From Deltaproteobacteria bacterium (GTDB taxonomy: Bacteria > Desulfobacterota > Deferrimicrobia > Deferrimicrobiales > Deferrimicrobiaceae): a stretch of DNA of 19,604 nt. Position 1 is the stretch's first letter. The number at the start of each line of letters is the position of its first letter. Below are positions 14,812 through 19,604 of this stretch, piece by piece. The notes below the pieces were generated by a model. It did no database searches, was not told where the DNA came from, and saw nothing but the letters and a program-made list of their open reading frames with translations. The stretch lies in contig PQAK01000197.1 of the NCBI GenBank assembly GCA_003105225.1, forward strand, positions 1 through 19,604, in the 5' to 3' direction. A program made the position numbers and the translations under genes.

Positions 14812-15261
14812 ATGACGCCCGGCGATTCCCCGCAGCCCACTCCTTCGACCGACACCAGGCGCAGCTTCCTGAACATAGCGATCGGAACCTTGGGGGCGGT
14901 GTTCGCCGCGTCCCTGGCCTATCCCCTGTTCCGGTATCTCTGGCCCCGGGGCGACCGGACCGGCGGGGAGGGGCGCGTCGGGATCCCGATGGAGGAGATG
15001 CTGGCCGGCCAGTCCCGCATCGTCCTCGTGGGGGGCGAACCGGTGCTCGTCATCCGGGAGACGAACCGGACGGTCGCGCTGTCCGCCACGTGCACCCACA
15101 TGAGCTGCATCGTGAAATACCGGGGGGCGGGCGTCATCGTGTGCCCCTGCCACGCGTCGGCATTCGACCTGAGCGGCAACGTGACCGCCGGCCCGGCCCC
15201 GCGGCCCCTCCCCTCCTATCCCGTGCGGATCGAGGGAAACCAGATCGTCGTCGGATCGTGA
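14812..15261 (+). CDS. Rieske [2Fe-2S] protein of a cytochrome b6/bc-type complex
   Basis: A 149-residue Rieske subunit. The N-terminus has a twin-arginine signal (TRRSFLNIAIG) leading into a transmembrane helix (about 20-42) that is usually kept as the anchor. The cluster-binding domain carries CTHMSC (Cys94, His96, Cys99) and CPCHAS (Cys111, Cys113, His114): Cys94, His96, Cys111 and His114 bind the cluster, and Cys99 and Cys113 form the disulfide. It takes one electron from quinol at the Qo site and passes it to a cytochrome. ATG 14812 is preferred over GTG 14809 because AAGGA lies six bases upstream. It opens the cluster with cytochrome b (25 bases downstream), subunit IV and multiheme cytochromes. 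Confidence 0.94.
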   Translation: MTPGDSPQPTPSTDTRRSFLNIAIGTLGAVFAASLAYPLFRYLWPRGDRTGGEGRVGIPMEEMLAGQSRIVLVGGEPVLVIRETNRTVALSATCTHMSCIVKYRGAGVIVCPCHASAFDLSGNVTAGPAPRPLPSYPVRIEGNQIVVGS

Positions 15262-15286
15262 AACCACCGCGGGAGCCCGAACGGGA

Positions 15287-16063
15287 ATGACCGAAGAAAA
15301 GACGCCGGCCGAAGAACCGAAGCGGGACGCCTCCGTGCAAAAGCGCGAGGAGTTCGAGAAGCGCACCGTGTTCACGGAGATGTTCAACCTGTTCTCCCTG
15401 GTGGGCTTCCTCTACGGCGCGCTCGACGAGCGCCTCTCCGTCCAGGAGGGGATGCAGCGGCAGTTCGGGAAGCCGGTCTGGTTCTACCGCACGCGGCTGG
15501 AGAACAACCTGCTGGCCTGCCTCGGGGGGATCTCCTTCCTCTTCTACCTCTTCCAGGTGGTGACGGGCGTCCTTCTCCTGATGCATTACCGGCCGACCAC
15601 GGCCGAGGCGTACCGCAGCGTGGTCGACATCACGAACCATGTCCCGTACGGGTGGCTGGTCCGCGGGATCCACCGCTGGGGGGCCAACCTGATGATCGTG
15701 ACCGTCCTTCTCCACATGATGCGGGTCTTCTTCACGGCCGCGTACCGCTCCCCCCGGGAGGTCACCTGGGTCAACGGGGTGCTGCTCCTCGTCTTCACCC
15801 TGGCCTTCGGGTTTTCCGGGGTCCTCCTGCCGTGGCACCAGCTGTCGTACTGGGCCACCTCGGCGGGAACGGACACCCTCTCCGCGATCCCGGTCGTCGG
15901 CGAAGGGATCAAGTACTTCGTGCGCGGCGGCGCCACGATCGGGCAGCTCGCGCTGACGCGGTTCTTCGCCTTCCACGTCGTCATCCTCCCCGGCCTGATG
16001 CTGATGTTCCTGGTCCTGCACTTCCTGATGATCCGCCGTCAGGGGATTTCCGAGCCGCTCTAG
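15287..16063 (+). CDS. Cytochrome b6-like subunit with heme ci cysteine
   Basis: The 258-residue protein follows chloroplast cytochrome b6 over its length, with an extra N-terminal region of about 40 residues. Four transmembrane helices carry the paired heme-b histidines in RGIHRWGANL, LLHMMRVF, TRFFAFHVVILPG and VLHFLMIRRQGISEPL. The segment LLACLGGISF places Cys78 exactly where b6 has the cysteine that covalently attaches the extra heme ci near the Qi site (b6: FYCLGGI). This is therefore a b6f-type rather than a mitochondrial bc1-type b subunit. It oxidises and reduces quinone within the membrane together with subunit IV and the Rieske protein encoded on either side. Its stop codon is 15 bases before subunit IV. 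Confidence 0.95.
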   Translation: MTEEKTPAEEPKRDASVQKREEFEKRTVFTEMFNLFSLVGFLYGALDERLSVQEGMQRQFGKPVWFYRTRLENNLLACLGGISFLFYLFQVVTGVLLLMHYRPTTAEAYRSVVDITNHVPYGWLVRGIHRWGANLMIVTVLLHMMRVFFTAAYRSPREVTWVNGVLLLVFTLAFGFSGVLLPWHQLSYWATSAGTDTLSAIPVVGEGIKYFVRGGATIGQLALTRFFAFHVVILPGLMLMFLVLHFLMIRRQGISEPL

Positions 16064-16077
16064 GAGACGCGACGGCC

Positions 16078-16512
16078 ATGGCGCAATACGAGGACATCGA
16101 GGCCTACCGGAAATACGGGAGCGAGCCGTTTTTCCCGCATCACGTCCTCCGCCAGGCGATCCAGTTCCTGGCCGTTTTCGCCCTGCTGGTCCTCCTCGCG
16201 TCCCTGGCCCCCGGGCCGATGCTCCCCAAGGCCGACCCGTTCGACGCGCCGGCGAACGTCAAGCCGGACTGGTATTTCCTGTCGGCCTACCAGTTCCTGA
16301 GGCTGACGGAGAAGCTGTCGTTCCTGGGGCAGTGGGTGCCCCGGGTGCTCGGCGTGCTCGTGCAGGGGCTGGGCGCGATGGCGGTCTGGTTCCTCCCGTT
16401 CTGGGACCGGAACCCGGAGCGCCACCCCTCGAAGCGCCCCCTGGCCATCCGGGTCGGCATCGGCATCACCTTTTTCCTGCTCGCCATGACCCTGTGGGGC
16501 CACTTCTCATGA
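16078..16512 (+). CDS. Cytochrome b6f subunit IV-like (C-terminal half of cytochrome b)
   Basis: A 144-residue membrane protein matching PetD/the C-terminal half of cytochrome b: FFPHHVLRQAIQF (first helix), PANVKPDWYFLSAYQFLR (Qo loop), then two further helices (about 78-102 and 120-141). The Qo motif is PDWY in place of PEWY; variants of this motif are associated with low-potential quinones such as menaquinone. The frame is open further upstream but overlaps the b6 gene, so the ATG at 16078-16080, 15 bases after the b6 stop, is the start. Its TGA overlaps the next ATG (ATGA), implying coupling to the nine-heme cytochrome gene. Confidence 0.93.
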   Translation: MAQYEDIEAYRKYGSEPFFPHHVLRQAIQFLAVFALLVLLASLAPGPMLPKADPFDAPANVKPDWYFLSAYQFLRLTEKLSFLGQWVPRVLGVLVQGLGAMAVWFLPFWDRNPERHPSKRPLAIRVGIGITFFLLAMTLWGHFS

Positions 16513-17975
16513 GCAGCCGCGGGATCGGCTGCGTTCCCTCGCAGGGGGGCTCCGATCGTGGCTCGCCGTTCGACGAAGCCGAACGGCTGCGCTTTACCTC
16601 ACTCCGCCCCCCTGCTGCGTCCACTCCGCCGCCCCCGAATAGCAAGGCGCACGCCGCTGGCAGGTCCGGCGCAGCGCCTTCCGTTGCGGCGCCGTTGTCA
16701 CGATTCGTTTCCCTGATATTGCTGGCGGCGTTCCTGGCGTTCGGTGCGGCATCCGCCCCGGCGGCCGAGGATGCGCCCGACAGCTGCGTCGCGTGCCACA
16801 TCCGTCTCGGCGGCAGGCTCGGCCCTCCCGTTCGGGAGTTCGCCGGGAGCGTGCACCGCGAGGCGGGGCTCACCTGCGTGACCTGCCACGGCGGGGACCC
16901 CTCCCTCCCGGGGGAGGAATCCATGAGCCCGGCGCGCGGCTTCCGCGGGAAGCCCGGGACGCGGCAGGTCCCCGAATTCTGCGCCCGCTGCCACTCGAAC
17001 ATCGCCATGATGCGGCAGTACAACCTGCGCACCGACCAGCTCGCGGAATATCGGACGAGCGTCCACGGAAGGCGCCTGTACGATAAGAACGACACGAACG
17101 TCGCCGTTTGCACCTCCTGCCACGGGCGGCACGGCATCCGCCGCAAGACCGATCCCCTGTCCCCGGTGTTCCATGCCAACGTGCCGAAAATGTGCGCGGG
17201 ATGCCATTCCGACGCCGAGAGGATGAAGCCGTACCGGCTCCCCACCGACCAGCTGGCGAATTTCGAGAAGGGAGTCCACGGGCAGATCCTCTCGGGGAAG
17301 ATCCCGGGGAAGAACCCGAGCCGCGCTCCCAACTGCGCCACTTGCCACGGCATCCACGGCGCCTCGCCGCCCGGGATCCGCGAAGTGTCCAATGTCTGCG
17401 GCAACTGCCACGGCGCTGTGATCGGCTACTTCCGGGATAGCCCCCACTTCAAGGCGGTCCAGGAGTCCGGGGAGCCCAAGTGCGTCACCTGCCACGGGAA
17501 CCATTCCAACCGCAAACCCACGCTCAAGGTTTTTTCGGGGAGCGGGCCCGGGGAGTGCGGCTCGTGCCACGAGGCGAAGAGCCGGGCGCTCGAGTTCGCC
17601 GGGCACGTGCGAAGCCTTTTGGGGGGGATCGAAAGCAGCATCGAGGAGCTCGGGATGGACTTGGCCGAGGCCGAGAGGACGGGGCGCAACACGGAGAAGC
17701 TATCGGCCGCGCTGGACGGCGCCCGCTACAAGCTGATCGAGGCGGGGCCGGCGGTCCACGCCTTCTCGATCGAGAAGATCCTCCCGCTCATCCATGACGC
17801 GGACGGGTTCATCCGGCAGGCCCGGCAGGAGGTCCGCATATCCCGGGAAGAGCTCAAGCAGCGGCGTTCGGTGGCCGCGTATGCCGTGACGGTGCTCCTC
17901 CTGCTGGCCGCCCTGCTGGGGGTCAAGCTCGCACTCCTTCCGAAGAACACCCCCTCCGGAGAGATTAAAGGTTGA
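16509..17975 (+). CDS. Nine-heme c-type cytochrome, C-terminal membrane anchor, repeat-derived N-terminus
   Basis: From the ATGA-coupled start the product is 488 residues. A typical Sec signal (SRFVSLILLAAFLAF, cleaved near ASAPAAED) begins only at residue 64, because residues about 4-62 are encoded mainly by interspersed repeat copy C, kept in frame. A TTG at 16695-16697 directly before the signal peptide is the other possible start but has no ribosome site. The mature part has nine CxxCH heme sites between residues 93 and 354 (CVACH, CVTCH, CARCH, CTSCH, CAGCH, CATCH, CGNCH, CVTCH, CGSCH). A helical, heme-free region (about 355-450) and a C-terminal transmembrane helix (VAAYAVTVLLLLAALLGVKL) follow. 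It lies directly behind the b6/subunit IV genes, where a cytochrome f or c1 would be expected, so it is a probable electron acceptor of the complex. Confidence 0.88.
   Translation: MSSRGIGCVPSQGGSDRGSPFDEAERLRFTSLRPPAASTPPPPNSKAHAAGRSGAAPSVAAPLSRFVSLILLAAFLAFGAASAPAAEDAPDSCVACHIRLGGRLGPPVREFAGSVHREAGLTCVTCHGGDPSLPGEESMSPARGFRGKPGTRQVPEFCARCHSNIAMMRQYNLRTDQLAEYRTSVHGRRLYDKNDTNVAVCTSCHGRHGIRRKTDPLSPVFHANVPKMCAGCHSDAERMKPYRLPTDQLANFEKGVHGQILSGKIPGKNPSRAPNCATCHGIHGASPPGIREVSNVCGNCHGAVIGYFRDSPHFKAVQESGEPKCVTCHGNHSNRKPTLKVFSGSGPGECGSCHEAKSRALEFAGHVRSLLGGIESSIEELGMDLAEAERTGRNTEKLSAALDGARYKLIEAGPAVHAFSIEKILPLIHDADGFIRQARQEVRISREELKQRRSVAAYAVTVLLLLAALLGVKLALLPKNTPSGEIKG
16527..16633 (+). repeat. Interspersed structured repeat, copy C, inside a cytochrome frame
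   Basis: The segment is homologous to the reverse complement of 12357-12465. The outer stem pairs GCAGGGGGGC (16541-16550) perfectly with GCCCCCCTGC (16606-16615). The inner hairpin pairs GCCGTTCG (16565-16572) with CGAACGGC (16580-16587). Relative to copy B, one outer pair changes from G-C to C-G and one inner pair from G-C to T-A, so pairing is kept. It begins 15 bases after the overlapping ATGA of the nine-heme cytochrome gene and contains no stop in that frame. Confidence 0.78.
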
Positions 17976-18001
17976 ATTCCGGCTCCGAGGCCGGGTAGAA
18001 T
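17972..18001 (+). promoter_or_regulatory. Promoter candidate for the twelve-heme cytochrome gene
   Basis: TTGAAT (17972-17977), an 18-base spacer and TAGAAT (17996-18001) lie in the 79-base gap between the two cytochrome genes, 54 bases ahead of the next start codon. The spacer holds a small CCGGC/GCCGG hairpin. It would allow separate expression of the second cytochrome. Confidence 0.5.
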
Positions 18002-18054
18002 CCCTATTTCGCATACAGGTTGCAGGAATGGTTCCTGCTTAAGGAAGGCGTGCC

Positions 18055-19527
18055 ATGGACGATGATCGGAAGGACAAGGAACAGGAGACCCAGGACCCGT
18101 CCGACAGGACGCGTGCGAACAAGCTGCTCGAAACGATCGGGATGCACGTCCCGAAAGGGAGGCAGGACCGGCTCCATCTCCAGCCCCGTTTCTTCAAGTT
18201 TATCGGGTTCCTCGCCATTCTCATCCTGATCTTCTCCGTCGGGATGTTCGAGTTTTCGACCAGCCCCCACTTCTGCGCGAGCTGCCACATCATGAAGCCG
18301 TACTACCAGGCGTGGAGCACCTCCAAGCACAACCACGTGCCGTGCGTGGACTGCCACTACCCGCCCGATGTCCGGGACAAGATGGTCCTCAAGTTCCAGG
18401 CCCTCACCCAGGTCGTCAAGTACGTCACCCGCACCTACAGCTCCAAGCCGTACGCCGAGATCAGCGACGAATCGTGCCTCCGGAAGGGATGCCACGAAAC
18501 GCGCCTGCTGCAGGGCCAGGTGGTCTTCTCCCCGCCGCAGAAGCCGGGGAAGCCTGCGATCAAGATCCGGTTCGACCACAGGCCCCACCTGACCGACCTC
18601 AAGCGCGGCAAGAAGCTCCGGTGCACGAGCTGCCACAGCCAGATCGTGGTCGGGAACCACATGGAGGTCACCACGAGCACCTGCTTCCTGTGCCACTTCA
18701 AGGGGGCCAAGTTCGGCCGCGCCGAGAATCCGATCGGCGGGTGCGGGAACTGCCACGGGGCGCCGGAAGGCGACATCAAGATCGGCGACGCGAAGTTCAA
18801 CCACAAGGAGATCGTCGGCGTGCGGCACGTGGCCTGCCAGAACTGCCACCTCGAGGCCATCCAGGGGGAGGGAGAGGCCAAGAAGGAGCGCTGCTTCCAG
18901 TGCCACAACGAGCCGGCGCGCCTGTCCCATTTCTCCGACATCGATTTCATGCACAAGAACCACGTGACCGACCACAAGATCGACTGCACGCACTGCCACG
19001 AGCCGATCAAGCACGCGGTCAAGACCACCGTCGAGCCGCTCCAGTACGACTGCTCCGTGTGCCACGAGAAGAAGCACAACATCCAGAAGCAGCTCTACAT
19101 GGGGATCGGCGCCCGCGGCGTGTCGAACCGTCCGAGCGTGATGTTCGTCACGAACGTCGACTGCGTGGGATGCCACCTCGTGCCGAAGATGTCGGCCGCA
19201 ACCTCCCCCTTCCTGGGGCAGACGTTCAAGGCCTCGGAGGCCGCGTGCCTGGGATGCCACGGCGACGACTTCCGGGGGATCCTGGGCGAATGGAGGAAGA
19301 CGATCGACAAAGCCCTGGCGGAGACCCGGCCCGCCGTCGAGAAGGCGAAAGCGGCCGCGGCCCGGGGCGGGAAGGAGAACCCCAAGGCCGCCCAGCTGGC
19401 CAGGGACGCCGAGTACAACTACCACTTCGTCCTCTACGGGAAGGGCGTCCACAACGTGGACTACGCCGTCGACGTCCTGTCGAAGGCCAAGTCCGACGCG
19501 GAAGCGGCGGTCGCTTCCGGCAAATAA
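18055..19527 (+). CDS. Twelve-heme NapC/NrfH-like membrane-anchored cytochrome c
   Basis: A 490-residue protein with a charged cytoplasmic tail (1 to about 44), one transmembrane helix (about 46-68) and a large periplasmic heme domain. The start of that domain, FCASCHIMKPYYQAW...PCVDCHYPP, resembles NapC/NrfH quinol-dehydrogenase cytochromes. I count eleven CxxCH sites between residues 74 and 402 plus one longer-spaced CLRKGCH (CX4CH, residues 141-147), giving twelve potential hemes. Many extra histidines (FDHRPH, FNHK, MHKNHVTDHK) can be distal ligands. The last 90 residues are heme-free, Ala/Lys-rich and helical. An AAGGA ribosome site about nine bases upstream supports the ATG. Adjacent to a b6-type complex and a nine-heme cytochrome, it probably carries electrons across the periplasm; the terminal acceptor is unknown. 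Confidence 0.9.
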   Translation: MDDDRKDKEQETQDPSDRTRANKLLETIGMHVPKGRQDRLHLQPRFFKFIGFLAILILIFSVGMFEFSTSPHFCASCHIMKPYYQAWSTSKHNHVPCVDCHYPPDVRDKMVLKFQALTQVVKYVTRTYSSKPYAEISDESCLRKGCHETRLLQGQVVFSPPQKPGKPAIKIRFDHRPHLTDLKRGKKLRCTSCHSQIVVGNHMEVTTSTCFLCHFKGAKFGRAENPIGGCGNCHGAPEGDIKIGDAKFNHKEIVGVRHVACQNCHLEAIQGEGEAKKERCFQCHNEPARLSHFSDIDFMHKNHVTDHKIDCTHCHEPIKHAVKTTVEPLQYDCSVCHEKKHNIQKQLYMGIGARGVSNRPSVMFVTNVDCVGCHLVPKMSAATSPFLGQTFKASEAACLGCHGDDFRGILGEWRKTIDKALAETRPAVEKAKAAAARGGKENPKAAQLARDAEYNYHFVLYGKGVHNVDYAVDVLSKAKSDAEAAVASGK

Positions 19528-19530
19528 CTC

Positions 19531-19604
19531 GGGGACGTTCTTAAAACTTTTCGAAAGGGGACGTTCTGAAAACTTTTCAGAAGGGGACGTTCTGAAAACT
19601 TTTC
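19531..19604. repeat. 26-bp tandem repeat reaching the window edge
   Basis: Two full units and a third of 22 bases (19531-19556, 19557-19582, 19583-19604) share GGGGACGTTCT-AAAACTTTTC; the first differs slightly from the others. Each later unit contains the small palindrome GAAAA-C-TTTTC. The array starts four bases after the stop of the twelve-heme cytochrome and runs off the window, so its length is unknown. The AT-rich arms stand out from the GC-rich surroundings. Confidence 0.85.

Noticed and set aside
19531..19604. CRISPR array
   Set aside because: The 26-bp units are directly adjacent without spacers, so this is a simple tandem repeat.

Overview
The window is GC-rich bacterial chromosome from a Gram-negative organism: it carries a complete Tol-Pal envelope system with two lipoproteins, a Tat-type Rieske protein and large multiheme c-type cytochromes. 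The gene content (eukaryotic-type citrate synthase, MetH, a homocysteine methyltransferase/methylenetetrahydrofolate reductase fusion, a b6-like cytochrome b and multihaem cytochromes) fits an anaerobic, respiring deltaproteobacterium-like lineage (Desulfuromonadota/Desulfobacterota sensu lato). That placement is inference from gene content only.

Layout. Positions 142-6331 (minus strand) form a tightly packed operon tolQ-tolR-tolA-tolB-pal-cpoB, ending in a PIN-PhoH ATPase gene that overlaps cpoB by one base. A fur/perR-type regulator (6462-6860, plus) is transcribed divergently from tolQ, from a promoter whose -35 box lies five bases from the tol -35 box. A perfect 14-bp-stem bidirectional terminator (6920-6951) separates it from a convergent citrate synthase gene (6983-8320, minus). 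That gene is intact except for one in-frame amber codon at 8126-8128. After a 376-bp divergent intergenic region comes a plus-strand methionine/one-carbon block: metH, a 53-residue rubredoxin (12090-12251), the HMT-MTHFR fusion, and a gcvH-like gene that appears to have its own promoter and almost no leader. From 14812 to 19527 runs a respiratory cluster: Rieske protein, b6-like cytochrome b, subunit IV, a nine-heme cytochrome with a C-terminal membrane anchor, and a twelve-heme NapC/NrfH-like cytochrome with an N-terminal anchor. No cytochrome c1 or f gene is present, so the multiheme proteins are the likely electron acceptors of this quinol-oxidising complex. The cytochrome b keeps the cysteine that in b6f complexes attaches heme ci, and subunit IV carries PDWY instead of PEWY, which suggests a menaquinol-type Qo site.

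The most unusual non-coding signal is a family of structured interspersed repeats, with copies at about 75-141 (partial, rearranged), 12357-12465 and 16527-16633 (inverted relative to each other). The two full copies form an outer G/C-run stem and an inner hairpin, with compensatory base changes in both stems. The third copy sits just after the start codon of the nine-heme cytochrome gene and keeps its frame open, adding about 62 residues ahead of the signal peptide. A second, different repeat-like sequence seems to encode the N-terminus of TolQ, and a 26-bp tandem repeat runs off the right edge. Most genes appear ordinary and functional; the amber codon in citrate synthase and the in-frame repeat are the points that most need checking.
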